NCBI GenBank assembly: GCA_015075585.1
Contig: JABTUB010000001.1
Location: forward strand, 1,846,501-1,910,500
Reading direction: 5' to 3'
DNA: 64,000 nucleotides
From: Chloracidobacterium sp.
Lineage (GTDB): Bacteria > Acidobacteriota > Blastocatellia > Pyrinomonadales > Pyrinomonadaceae
The first letter of the stretch is position 1; each line of letters opens with the position of its first letter. Below are positions 52,101 to 59,951 of this stretch, piece by piece. The notes below the pieces were generated by a model. The model saw only the letters and a program-made list of their open reading frames with translations. It was not told where the DNA came from and did no database searches. The translations under genes were made by a program, and so were the position numbers.

Positions 52101-52760
52101 TTGAATGGTGATGTTCGAACCGCGGTCGGTAACGTCCGCACCATCGACAGTGTAGGTATTCTGACTGCTGCGCCCGCCGTTGACGGAAATGTTTATGGTG
52201 TTTGCCTGACCGTCGGGGTTGGTGGTACCGGTATAGACCTGATCGGAAAGATCATTCGAGACACCCGGAGCGATTGCGATCAACTGTACCCAATTGCGGT
52301 TGTTCAATGACAATTCACGCACCTGATCACCGTTGATCGTGGTTCCGGTCGTCGGCGTCGAAAGTTCTACGCCGACCGAGTCCGCGTTAACGGTCACCGT
52401 CTCATCGATACGGCCGGCTTCCAATTGAATGTCAACTGTGCGCCGCGCACCTACATCTACCTTTATCCCATCGGTAACCGACTTTTTGAAATTCGGCGCT
52501 TCGACGGTCATACGGTAGGTGCTGACCTGAACATTGGGTATCGAAAATGCACCGGCCCCGTCGGTGGTAACGGTTCGAACCGTTGCATTCCCTTTCGATG
52601 GGTCTGACAAAACAACCGTCGCACCGGCAACGGAGCTGCCATTATTGTCCTTGACGGTTCCTACTATGCTGGCGGTTATCTCCTGAGCAAAGCTCATCCC
52701 GACAAAGCATACCGACAGCATTAACGCTGCTGCGATCGATACAAGATTTTTCTTACTCAT
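49104..52760 (-). CDS. TonB-dependent outer-membrane receptor, Oar-like
   Basis: A 1218-residue outer-membrane protein. A signal peptide (LVSIAAALMLSVCFVGMSFAQ) is followed by a carboxypeptidase-regulatory-like domain (SIVGTVKDNNGSSVAGATVVLSDPSKG...FSIPNVQVSTYRMTVEAPNF, residues 28-115), a plug region (VRELSLNNRNWVQLIAIAPGVSNDL, NGGRSSQNTYTVDGADVTDRGS) and a large barrel that ends in the aromatic strand FGVKVSF. These Oar-like receptors are numerous in Acidobacteriota and usually take up oligosaccharides or peptides. Its position beside the AmiE-NamZ fusion suggests a muropeptide or MurNAc-glycan substrate; this is inference. A strong GGAGAG ribosome site precedes the ATG. Confidence 0.9.
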   Translation of the reverse strand: MSKKNLVSIAAALMLSVCFVGMSFAQEITASIVGTVKDNNGSSVAGATVVLSDPSKGNATVRTVTTDGAGAFSIPNVQVSTYRMTVEAPNFKKSVTDGIKVDVGARRTVDIQLEAGRIDETVTVNADSVGVELSTPTTGTTINGDQVRELSLNNRNWVQLIAIAPGVSNDLSDQVYTGTTNPDGQANTINISVNGGRSSQNTYTVDGADVTDRGSNITIQAYPSLDSIGEFRVLRSLYPAESGRSGGGQVNIVTRSGSSKFHGSAYEFVRNDAFNANNFLVNTLASPPFGRNSDGKARRAPFRYNDYGWTLSGPVYFLKFGERDPEDGHFGRWSKTFFFFSQEFRKDRRFSAASTVNVPTADMRNGVFPIDVCIARVWVPAENCTVGNPGRLPAGTPIPAAMYSQAAFAYLNGIYKQLPLPNAATATNPFGMITSIRNVSDFQQEIIKVDHSFSSKLSGYYRYERDQIPTIDGNSLFSSGGGLPGVSTTSTNSPGRTHTVQLTYVVSPNVIIDGRYTFGYGAILSKNIGLLALANTQVPITLPFVNQRDRVPSISGLGLANLTSFGPYNNFSWKGNASGSVTWVTGDHIMKFGATYSKYRKNENALAGSNEGLFSSWSATLASGVTSSTANQTYQRWANFLVGNVPANGFSQASFDYTADLRQMAFEGFAQDEWKFRKNMTFYIGARYSFFGSPWDKNGRLSNFVPSLWSAANAPQVTGAGVRVLNVTGVANGNWCNGVIVNSQNYQVGAGGIPCQPTQSPYGKFVMDVSKKDIAPRVGIAWDPFGKGMTSIRAGYGIYHEQVLNGTFLQNIGLNPPYQVTAVNPTATSLDSPAFGLSATTTVQSLRAVQSNWETPYMQHWSLDFQQQLGKSTMFTVGYFGSKGTNLIGLTEMNDIVPGKALNTMCARGTAYYGQSPAPTLVPCQNPGYVFRNTSSAPENPNGTTTDILILDQIRPFKGFRSIAMVQPRYGSNYHSLQVSAQKRFSGASQVNLAYTWSKNLTNNASDRSNSPQDPYNIDAEWGRATLDRRHILNVNFVYELPFFRKQKGVAGKFLGGWQMSGIVSYMTGLPFTITTSNFDPAGTGLINANPAARPITLCDVNSGGAGTWQQYINTACIQRNPTNTENTRLLGLWPNQMGNTPRSSVNGPGTRRVDLTLAKNIRFGERFAVQLRAESFNIFNWVNFRSFSSLNNTSTLFGRISAVRDPRTMQFGVKVSF

Positions 52761-52953
52761 AACTCTCCATCCTGTGTCAGAAGTCTATTCGTTGATCCAA
52801 TTTGCCATAAGAAAACGTTAAGTATTCGGCAAGGTATTCAAATTTTCGTTATTGCCGTTAGTACGTTATTTTGCACTGTTTTGACAAAGCAGTTAAGGGA
52901 GAACTAATTGTAACGAAAATGTGAAACTTAAAAACCTTATAACCCCAAAGCGG
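52761..52953. other. Intergenic region upstream of the TonB receptor gene
   Basis: A 193-base A/T-rich gap between two leftward genes. It should hold the receptor promoter; a possible pair on the minus strand is TTGCCG, 17 bases, TATGGC, but it is weak. The ribosome site GGAGAG is clear just before the receptor ATG. No ORF or strong inverted repeat was seen. Confidence 0.4.
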
Positions 52954-55587
52954 TCATTTGTAAAGCAGATACGGTGCCTTGCGTGAATTAAATTCATCTT
53001 TTCCCGACCGAGCCAATGCTTCGATCTCCTTCGGATCTGCACCTGAAAGTAGGGCCGAGAACGCATCATCGTTTACAAGAAGCCTCGAAAATTTCGCTGG
53101 CTGCCATGTTTCCGGAAATAACTTTCTAAGAGCAGCCGCCACCTCGATGCCCGTCATGAACGAATTGAATGCCGAGCGATCCGTGATAATGATGTTTATC
53201 CCGCTGCACTTCTCGCCCTTGAAAACCGATGCTTTCGGCGTGAAATCAACAGGCACGAACCGTACGCCTTTGATCGAGCGGCTGTTCAGATACGCGGCCA
53301 GCTTCCGGTCGTCGATCCAAGGGGCACCGACGACCTCGAACGGCGTATCGGTTCCGCGGCCGACACTGACATTCGTCGTCTCCAGCAAGCCGATGCCGGG
53401 ATAAAGCGTCGCTTGTGTAAGCGAACGCATATTGGGGCTTGGGTTTACCCACGTCTGGCCCGTTTGGTCGAACCACATCACGCGCCGCCAACCCTCCATC
53501 TTAACCACCTCAAGATCGGCACCGATCTTGAGCTCGGAGTTCATCATCAAGCCGAGTTCGCCTATAGTGAGGCCGTATCGTACCGGTACGGTGTGCGCCG
53601 CGATGAATGAAAGCTTGTCGGCATCGGCCGTCGGCCCTTCGGCATTGATGCCGTTGATCGGGTCGGGGCGATCGAGGATATACACCTTCTTATGTGCCTT
53701 TGCGGCCTCTTCAAGGATATTCTTCAGCGTCGCCGTATAAGTATAAAAGCGCGTCCCTACGTCCTGTATGTCGTAAACGAACGCATCAATGTTCGCGATC
53801 TGCTCGGGCGTCGGCCTTCGCGTCTCACCATACAGCGAATAGATCGGCAAACCGGTCTTTGCATCCTTGTCATCTGAGATGTTTTCTTGGTCGAGTTCGC
53901 CGCGGATGCCGTGCTCGGGGGCGAACAGCGCCGCGAGCGTTATATTCTTTGCACCGAAAAGGATATCGATCGTTGGTGTTCCGTTGAGGCTTCTGCCCGT
54001 TTGATTGGTTACGAGGCCGATACGCTTGCCTTCAAGCTGTCTAAAACCGTCGCGAGCAAGCACATCAATGCCGTTCAGAACGGCCGCGGTTATCGGAACC
54101 CGGATCGGTTCGGGTGAATTGCCGTCAACACGCCTCTTGTACTCGATAAACGCCGGTATCTGTGCACCGATACGAGCAGCATAGTTGCTTTCCGCGTTAC
54201 CGACCACTGCGAAGGGAGTGTCTTCTACGGCCGCAGCGGCGCTCGTCGCGATCTTTGCACGCAGCGGCGTAACATCGCCCTTACCGTTCGGATGAACCCT
54301 GTTTGAAAGGAATACGACGAACGTTTTCGTGGTCGGATCTATCCAGATACTTGTCCCCGTAAAGCCCGTATGGCCGAACGAGCCAAGCGGGAACAGGTCG
54401 CCGCGATTTGACGAAAAGCCGGTGTTAATGTCCCAGCCAAGTCCGCGTGCCGCACCGTCTTCGCTGACCACCACGGGCCGCATCATCATCGCGACAGTTT
54501 GGGCCGAAAGAATACGAGTCCCGTCAGAACCCGGAGCGATAGCGGCACGGTCTTTCCTAAGCTGCTTTCTCGGAACACGATCGCTGCCGCTACCGGTACT
54601 GACTTGCTCCGGCGCCACACCGCCATTCAGCAGCATCTGACAAAACCGTGCCAGATCGTCCGCCGTTGAAAAAAGCCCTGCGTGACCCGCGACACCGCCC
54701 ATCCTGAATGCCGTCGGATCATGAACGCGGCCTCGAACGATCTCGCTGCCCTGAGTCTCCGTTCCATCGAACGTTGCTCCCAAATAGTTTCCTTGACCTC
54801 TGACATCCTCCGTGGGAGCAATGCGATCAAACCTTCCCCCCAGCGCAAGTGTCTGCTTTGCACTATACTGATCAACCATTTTGTCGCCGGGATCGAATGG
54901 AAAAAATAGAGTGTCGTTGGTCAGAAAACGTTTGGAGATCCGCGAGAAAAATATATGTTCCGATTCGCCGCTGATCCTTTGAACTATCTCCCCGAGAACG
55001 ATAAACCCGATGTCCGAATAAACGAACTTTGTTCCCGGCGGCGTGCGGAGTTTCTCCTTCTTCAATGCGGCGAGCATTCCTTCGCGGCCTGTCCATTTTT
55101 CTTTTAGGTCGAAATCAGGAGCGTAGCCCGAGGTGTGCGTGAGCAGCTGCCCGATAGTGACGCTTTTTGCGGCGGGATCGTCGATGTCGGAAATGTATTT
55201 GCCGATGGTGTCATTGAGCCGCAGTTTGCCGTCCTCGATGAGCTTCATAACGCATGTCGTGGTGGCAACGACCTTGGTCAGCGATGCGAGGTCGAATATC
55301 GTGTCGATCGTCATCGGCTCGACATTAGGCACGAGCGAACGGTTGCCATAGGCTTTTCGAAAAACGATCTTGCCGCGATGCCCGATCAGCACGACGGCAC
55401 CCGGCAGTTTTTTGTCCTTTATGTCCTGCTCGACAAGCGCGTCGATCTGCGCGAGCCTTTCCGCCGACATCCCGACGGACTTGGGCTTTGCGGTCGGCAG
55501 CCCTTGCCCCGAAATATCAAACGCAGACAGACACAGGCAAACGCAGATCAGAAAGAGAGCCGACTTAATTTGTGAAAACCCGTACAT
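52954..55587 (-). CDS. AmiE-like serine hydrolase fused to NamZ-type exo-beta-N-acetylmuramidase (DUF1343)
   Basis: An 877-residue exported protein with a signal peptide at residues 1-29. Residues 35-480 are a beta-lactamase-fold serine hydrolase of the AmiE/YbbE group: S102LTK105 (SxxK), Y190SD192 and H406TG408 replace the KTG of true beta-lactamases. Residues 505-877 are a DUF1343 domain with all family blocks: GLVTNQTG (524-531), FAPEHG (555-560), YDIQDVGTRFYTY, LDRPDPI, SPNMRSLTQATLYPG and SVGRGTDTPFE. In Bacillus subtilis these two activities are separate genes, amiE (ybbE) and namZ (ybbC), in one operon: an amidase that removes stem peptides from MurNAc and an exo-muramidase (GH171). 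The fusion would do both in the periplasm. It starts 21 bases after the LysR gene stop. Confidence 0.88.
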   Translation of the reverse strand: MYGFSQIKSALFLICVCLCLSAFDISGQGLPTAKPKSVGMSAERLAQIDALVEQDIKDKKLPGAVVLIGHRGKIVFRKAYGNRSLVPNVEPMTIDTIFDLASLTKVVATTTCVMKLIEDGKLRLNDTIGKYISDIDDPAAKSVTIGQLLTHTSGYAPDFDLKEKWTGREGMLAALKKEKLRTPPGTKFVYSDIGFIVLGEIVQRISGESEHIFFSRISKRFLTNDTLFFPFDPGDKMVDQYSAKQTLALGGRFDRIAPTEDVRGQGNYLGATFDGTETQGSEIVRGRVHDPTAFRMGGVAGHAGLFSTADDLARFCQMLLNGGVAPEQVSTGSGSDRVPRKQLRKDRAAIAPGSDGTRILSAQTVAMMMRPVVVSEDGAARGLGWDINTGFSSNRGDLFPLGSFGHTGFTGTSIWIDPTTKTFVVFLSNRVHPNGKGDVTPLRAKIATSAAAAVEDTPFAVVGNAESNYAARIGAQIPAFIEYKRRVDGNSPEPIRVPITAAVLNGIDVLARDGFRQLEGKRIGLVTNQTGRSLNGTPTIDILFGAKNITLAALFAPEHGIRGELDQENISDDKDAKTGLPIYSLYGETRRPTPEQIANIDAFVYDIQDVGTRFYTYTATLKNILEEAAKAHKKVYILDRPDPINGINAEGPTADADKLSFIAAHTVPVRYGLTIGELGLMMNSELKIGADLEVVKMEGWRRVMWFDQTGQTWVNPSPNMRSLTQATLYPGIGLLETTNVSVGRGTDTPFEVVGAPWIDDRKLAAYLNSRSIKGVRFVPVDFTPKASVFKGEKCSGINIIITDRSAFNSFMTGIEVAAALRKLFPETWQPAKFSRLLVNDDAFSALLSGADPKEIEALARSGKDEFNSRKAPYLLYK

Positions 55588-55608
55588 TCGATCTTTACCT
55601 GCAGTTCG

Positions 55609-56526
55609 TTACTTCTTCGCCTTAAGCTCTTTCTCACGAGCCTCGAAACTCTCTTTGCAGAGGCGGACGAACTCCTTTGTGATCGGCGAAAAGTAGCCGC
55701 CGCGCAATCGCGCAAGCCCTAATTCCCAATTGATCTGCGCGCCTTCGATGAGCCATGAAACGAGCCTGCCTTCACGGATCTCACCGGCAATGGTCTTTGC
55801 GCCTGCAGTTCCGACACCCATGCCGTTCTCGACCATCTGGTTGACCGCTTCCTGACGCGATAGTTCCATAACAATATTCGGCCTGACGTTCGCAGCATGA
55901 AAGAAATCATCGATCATCCTGCGTGTGTTGCCGCCGCGCTGTCCGAGAATCAGTTTCTCGCCCGCCAGCGCCGCTGCGGAAATGTACCTCTCATTCGCCA
56001 AGTGGTGCGACGGATGAGCGATCGCGACGATCTCATCGCTGAAAAGCAGGTCGGTCGTAACAGATGAATTATCGACCGGCAGCGACACGAATGCGATATC
56101 GACCTCGCCATGCATTATCTTATCGACCAAGGCCTGGCTCGTACCCGTTGTTACCGTAAGTTCGGCATACGGATAAAGTCCGCGAACATCCTGGAGAATA
56201 TGCGGCAGCTGCTGAGCCGCAAACTCGGCGGATGCCGTGCCTATCCGCAGGCGCCCGTGTTCGGCCCCGGCGATCTCGGCGATCTCGGCAAGTGCGGTAT
56301 CGTGTTCGCGAAGGATCTTTCGAGCTCGATCCAGCAGACACTCACCTGCTTCGGTCAAGATCACCCGTCGAGGTGTTCGCGTAAAGAGCGGAAGCCCGAC
56401 CTCGTCCTCGAGTTGTTTGATCTGCATTGATATCGCTGCCTGCGTTACATCAACGCGGCGGGCTCCTGCCGTGAACGTCTTTGCCTCGGCTATCGCCAGG
56501 AACGCTTTTAGCTGTCTGATCTCCAT
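55609..56526 (-). CDS. LysR-family transcription regulator
   Basis: A 305-residue LysR regulator. The helix-turn-helix (MEIRQLKAFLAIAEAKTFTAGARRVDVTQAAISMQIKQLEDEVGLPLFTR) is textbook, followed by the effector domain (LRIGTASAEFAAQQLPHILQDVRGLYPYAELTV). It is transcribed with the AmiE-NamZ fusion (21-base gap) and divergently from murK, with a 116-base gap holding a TTAAC-N12-GTTAA inverted repeat. It probably controls the salvage genes on both sides; the effector could be a MurNAc or GlcNAc derivative. Confidence 0.92.
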   Translation of the reverse strand: MEIRQLKAFLAIAEAKTFTAGARRVDVTQAAISMQIKQLEDEVGLPLFTRTPRRVILTEAGECLLDRARKILREHDTALAEIAEIAGAEHGRLRIGTASAEFAAQQLPHILQDVRGLYPYAELTVTTGTSQALVDKIMHGEVDIAFVSLPVDNSSVTTDLLFSDEIVAIAHPSHHLANERYISAAALAGEKLILGQRGGNTRRMIDDFFHAANVRPNIVMELSRQEAVNQMVENGMGVGTAGAKTIAGEIREGRLVSWLIEGAQINWELGLARLRGGYFSPITKEFVRLCKESFEAREKELKAKK

Positions 56527-56549
56527 AGCGGTACGATTAGGATTACTTA

Positions 56550-56571
56550 TTAACTCTATAAACTCTGTTAA
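56550..56571. promoter_or_regulatory. Candidate LysR operator between the LysR gene and murK
   Basis: TTAAC (56550-56554), 12 bases, GTTAA (56567-56571) is a perfect inverted repeat that includes T-N11-A patterns typical of LysR sites. A direct repeat AACTCT-ATA-AACTCT lies inside it. It sits in the gap between divergent genes, about 24 bases from the LysR start and 71 bases from the murK ATG. Confidence 0.5.
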
Positions 56572-56642
56572 ATTTGATTATATGTCAAGTTTCCGTGAGG
56601 ATATGTGCGAAGGGGCTAAGTCCCGGCGAGACCGAACGGCCT

Positions 56643-57608
56643 ATGCCAAGATCCCCACATCTTTCATCCGATCCTGCGTTTCAACTCTATCTTGGAGTTG
56701 ACGGCGGCGGCACGCGAACATCTGTTGCGCTGATGAATCACAAGCAGGAGATCGTCGGCCAAGCAGTAGGCGGCCCTTCAAATCCGCTTCGCGTAGGCGT
56801 TGAAACCGCCGTCGCAAATATCGCGAATGCACTCGACAGAGCCTGCGACGCTGCGAATGTGTCTCGCGGGGATATCGTTGCTGCCACGCTCGGACTTGCC
56901 GGCGTAAGACGCCGCGATATTCGGGCCCGTGTAAGGGACAGTTTTATGGCCCGTTTCCGGCTCAAGACACTGACCGTTGTTACGGACGCCGATATTGCCC
57001 TCTTCGGCACGACCCTTGGCGAAGCAGGCTTGGTCATCATCGCCGGAACAGGTTCTGCTTGCATGGGAGTGAATACTTCCGGGCGCCGTGCTATGGCGGG
57101 CGGCTGGGGGCCGATCGCCGGAGACGAAGGCGGCGGCCGAGGTATCGCCGGAGATGCCCTTCATCGGATCGCAAAGGCCTCAGATGGCCGCGGCCCCGCA
57201 ACGAAACTCAGCGAGCGGGCTGCGGAGTATTTTCGTGCGTCAAGCGCCGAGAATTTGATAGGCGCGATCTATTCGCCGCAGATGGACAACAGCCGAATCG
57301 CAGGATTTGCCGAACTTGTGGTTAAAACCGCGCTTGAGGGTGATAATATCGCCGTTGCGATAATCAATGACGCGGCACACGAACTTGCTGAAGCGGCCAT
57401 CGCGGTGATAAGAGAACTTGGGCTTGAAAAAACGGAATTCCCGATCGGCTGTGTCGGCAGCGTATTCAAAGCAGGAAGGATCCTTACTGATCCGATCAAG
57501 CGGATCATTTCGGCCGTCGCTCCGGGAGCTGCGCTTGCTGAGCCACAAATGCCGCCCGCACAGGCGGCGGCTTTGATGGCTCTGAACGACTTTGCCGCAT
57601 TGAAATAG
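56643..57608 (+). CDS. murK: BadF/BadG-type sugar kinase, probable MurNAc kinase (MurK-like)
   Basis: A 321-residue ASKHA-fold kinase. YLGVDGGGTRTSVALMN is the phosphate-1 motif of the BadF/BadG group of N-acetylhexosamine kinases; IIAGTGSACMGVN and GGWGPIAGDEGGGRGIAGDAL complete the ATP site. In Tannerella forsythia a kinase of this type, MurK, phosphorylates MurNAc at C6 and is in an operon with murQ and a symporter, the same set as here. GlcNAc is an alternative substrate and cannot be excluded. The ATG at 56643 is chosen because the longer frame starts with TTG at 56574 inside the putative promoter. murQ follows after 5 bases. Confidence 0.82.
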   Translation: MPRSPHLSSDPAFQLYLGVDGGGTRTSVALMNHKQEIVGQAVGGPSNPLRVGVETAVANIANALDRACDAANVSRGDIVAATLGLAGVRRRDIRARVRDSFMARFRLKTLTVVTDADIALFGTTLGEAGLVIIAGTGSACMGVNTSGRRAMAGGWGPIAGDEGGGRGIAGDALHRIAKASDGRGPATKLSERAAEYFRASSAENLIGAIYSPQMDNSRIAGFAELVVKTALEGDNIAVAIINDAAHELAEAAIAVIRELGLEKTEFPIGCVGSVFKAGRILTDPIKRIISAVAPGAALAEPQMPPAQAAALMALNDFAALK

Positions 57609-57613
57609 ACACT

Positions 57614-58432
57614 ATGCTGCCGGTAACCGAGCAAGAGAATACTGCGACCGCAAATATCGATAAGGCCTCGACGATCGACGCCCTTCGTCTGATAAATGAC
57701 GAAGATTACCTCGTCGCGGCAGCGGTACGAAAGGCCCTTCCGGATATTGCGTCGGTGATAGACCGTGTCGTCGAACGTATCAAGCTCGGCGGCAGGCTTT
57801 TTTATGTCGGCACGGGCACGAGCGGACGGCTCGGTGTACTCGATGCAAGCGAGCTTCCTCCGACCTTCGGTGTCCCGTATGAACTTGTGCAGGGCGTGAT
57901 CGCGGGCGGCATAGACGCTCTCTACAAAGCGGTCGAGGCGAGTGAAGATGATCGGGATGCAGGAGCACATGACCTTGCAAGCCGCGGCCTAACGGCACTC
58001 GATTCAGTAATAGGCATAGCGGCCTCAGGCCGCACCCCTTATACGATAGGAGCGGTCGCATCTGCTCGAATGCTCGGCTGCTTCACCGCGTGCATCACAT
58101 GCGTCCCCAATTCGCCTGTCACAACGGCCGCCGAGATCGCCATTGTGATCAATGTCGGGCCTGAAGCGATCACAGGCTCGACCCGTATGAAAGCAGGCAC
58201 CGCACAGAAGATGGTATTGAACATGATCTCGACCGTCGCCATGATAAAACTCGGCTACGTGACCGGCAACCGCATGACAAATGTGCGTGCGGCCAATGAC
58301 AAACTGCGTGACCGTGCCGTACGTATCCTGATGCACGAGGTCGAAGGCCTCAGTCGTGCTGATGCGTCGGCGATCTTAGAAGAGAACGGATACTCGATCG
58401 GAAACGCGATCGAATCATTGAGAAAGGGATGA
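57614..58432 (+). CDS. murQ: N-acetylmuramic acid 6-phosphate etherase
   Basis: A 272-residue SIS-domain lyase that splits MurNAc-6-P into GlcNAc-6-P and D-lactate. TEQENTATANIDKASTIDALRLINDEDYLVAAAV is the characteristic N-terminus; VGTGTSGRLGVLDASELPPTFG is the phosphosugar site; GPEAITGSTRMKAGTAQKMVLNMISTVAMIKLGYV completes the family signature. Slightly shorter than E. coli MurQ (298), at the C-terminus. Its product is the substrate of the nearby NagA. It lies between murK (5-base gap) and the symporter (7-base gap). Confidence 0.96.
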   Translation: MLPVTEQENTATANIDKASTIDALRLINDEDYLVAAAVRKALPDIASVIDRVVERIKLGGRLFYVGTGTSGRLGVLDASELPPTFGVPYELVQGVIAGGIDALYKAVEASEDDRDAGAHDLASRGLTALDSVIGIAASGRTPYTIGAVASARMLGCFTACITCVPNSPVTTAAEIAIVINVGPEAITGSTRMKAGTAQKMVLNMISTVAMIKLGYVTGNRMTNVRAANDKLRDRAVRILMHEVEGLSRADASAILEENGYSIGNAIESLRKG

Positions 58433-58439
58433 CCGAACT

Positions 58440-59951
58440 ATGCAACTGCTCGATCTGATCATCATTTTCGGGTACCTGATCGGTATCACGGCATTCGGCA
58501 TCTTGTTCTCGGGCAAGCAAGAAACGACCGAGGACTATTTTGTTGGCGATCGCAATGTCCCGTGGTGGGCGATCGCAATGTCGATCGTCGCAACGGAGAC
58601 AAGCACTATCACGTTCGTTTCCGTTCCGGGCATCGCGTTCGCGAAGAGCGGCAACTTTCAATTCCTGCAGCTTGTCTTCGGGTATATGCTCGGCCGCATT
58701 GTCATCTCGGTCATCTTCATACCGCTGTACTTTAAGGGCGAGCTTCAAACCGTCTATCAGCTGCTCGGTGACAGGTTCGGTTCATCGGTAAAGATGCTCG
58801 CTTCGGCGCTCTTCGTCATTATGCGGAATGTCGCCGACGGCGTTCGGCTCTTGCTGACCGCGATAGTGCTTGCTGCCGTTTACAAGTCGTTCGACCCTGC
58901 TGCCGACGCGAACACGATAATAATCGCCTCGGTGATACTGCTGGGCGTAGTGATGATCGTTTTCACATTCTATGGCGGCATGGAAGCGGTCATTTGGGTC
59001 GAGGTCGTTCAGCTCGTTATCTATATCGGAGGTGCTGTGGCTGCGGGCGTTGTGCTCATACAACACATTGACGGCGGATTCTCGGGTGCGATCTCGCTTG
59101 GTGAACAGTTCCACAAGTTCAGTGTTTTTGATTTCGGGCTGGATATGACAAAGGCGTTCACGTTTTGGGCGGGCCTGTTCGGCGGCTGCTTTCTGACGAT
59201 GTCAACGCATGGCACCGATCAATACCTCGTTCAACGTTATCTGTGCACAAGCAAGCCGCTTTCCGCCGCAACAGCTTTGCTTTCCAGCGGAGCCGTCGTA
59301 CTTGCGCAGTTCATCGGATTTCTTTTCATCGGCGTTCTGCTGTTCGCTTTCTATGCTCCTTTCAACTCGCCCGAATATGCGCAGGCCGGCGTCGCGGGCA
59401 GTTCGTTCACAGCAAATTTCCCGTTCCTGAAAGGCGACCAGGTATTTCCGGATTTTATCACGCAGCATATGCCTGCGGGACTGTCGGGATTGGTAGTAGC
59501 GGCGATCTTTGCGGCGGCGCTGTCGTCGTCACTTAATTCTATCGCAGCGACTGCCGTCAATGACCTCTACAAGCCTTTTCGTCCCGAAAGCTCCGACCGG
59601 CATCTTGTTCGTCTCGCCGGCTGGCTGACCGTTATCGTGGGTATCGTTCAAATAGTTGTCGCAATAGCCTTTATGAACACCGGAGAATCGGCCCTCAATC
59701 TGGCCTTATCGGTCGCATCGCTTATCAACGGGCCGGTGCTTGGCGTCTTTCTCGTCGGTACATTTATGAAAAAGGCCAATGAAAAGCATGCGCTCGCCGG
59801 GATGTTGGTGAGTATAGCAGTTATGCTTTACGTTCTGTTGGCAACGAAACTCGCTTGGACGTGGTATGCCCTGCTCGGCAGTATTATCACACTTGCTGTT
59901 GCATTCATTGCGTCGCTCATCATACCGTCAAAGAATGAGATATCTGCTTAG
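58440..59951 (+). CDS. murT: Sodium:solute symporter, probable MurNAc transporter (MurT-like)
   Basis: A 503-residue SSS-family carrier with about thirteen helices. Family segments include FGYLIGITAFGILFSGKQETTEDYFVGDRNVPWWAIAMS at the N-terminus and AAIFAAALSSSLNSIAATAVNDLYKPF near helix 9. In Tannerella forsythia the muropeptide operon murTKQ encodes a transporter of this type that brings MurNAc into the cell, and here it sits directly after murK-murQ. It replaces the PTS permease MurP used by E. coli and Bacillus, which fits the separate kinase. Substrate is inferred from context. Confidence 0.8.
   Translation: MQLLDLIIIFGYLIGITAFGILFSGKQETTEDYFVGDRNVPWWAIAMSIVATETSTITFVSVPGIAFAKSGNFQFLQLVFGYMLGRIVISVIFIPLYFKGELQTVYQLLGDRFGSSVKMLASALFVIMRNVADGVRLLLTAIVLAAVYKSFDPAADANTIIIASVILLGVVMIVFTFYGGMEAVIWVEVVQLVIYIGGAVAAGVVLIQHIDGGFSGAISLGEQFHKFSVFDFGLDMTKAFTFWAGLFGGCFLTMSTHGTDQYLVQRYLCTSKPLSAATALLSSGAVVLAQFIGFLFIGVLLFAFYAPFNSPEYAQAGVAGSSFTANFPFLKGDQVFPDFITQHMPAGLSGLVVAAIFAAALSSSLNSIAATAVNDLYKPFRPESSDRHLVRLAGWLTVIVGIVQIVVAIAFMNTGESALNLALSVASLINGPVLGVFLVGTFMKKANEKHALAGMLVSIAVMLYVLLATKLAWTWYALLGSIITLAVAFIASLIIPSKNEISA

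Noticed and set aside
52954..55587. Antibiotic-resistance beta-lactamase
   Set aside because: The HTG box, fusion to DUF1343 and wall-salvage neighbours fit the AmiE/YbbE group better than a resistance enzyme.
57269..57970. 233-codon minus-strand frame across murK and murQ
   Set aside because: Both genes on the plus strand are well supported; the antisense frame has no recognisable motif.
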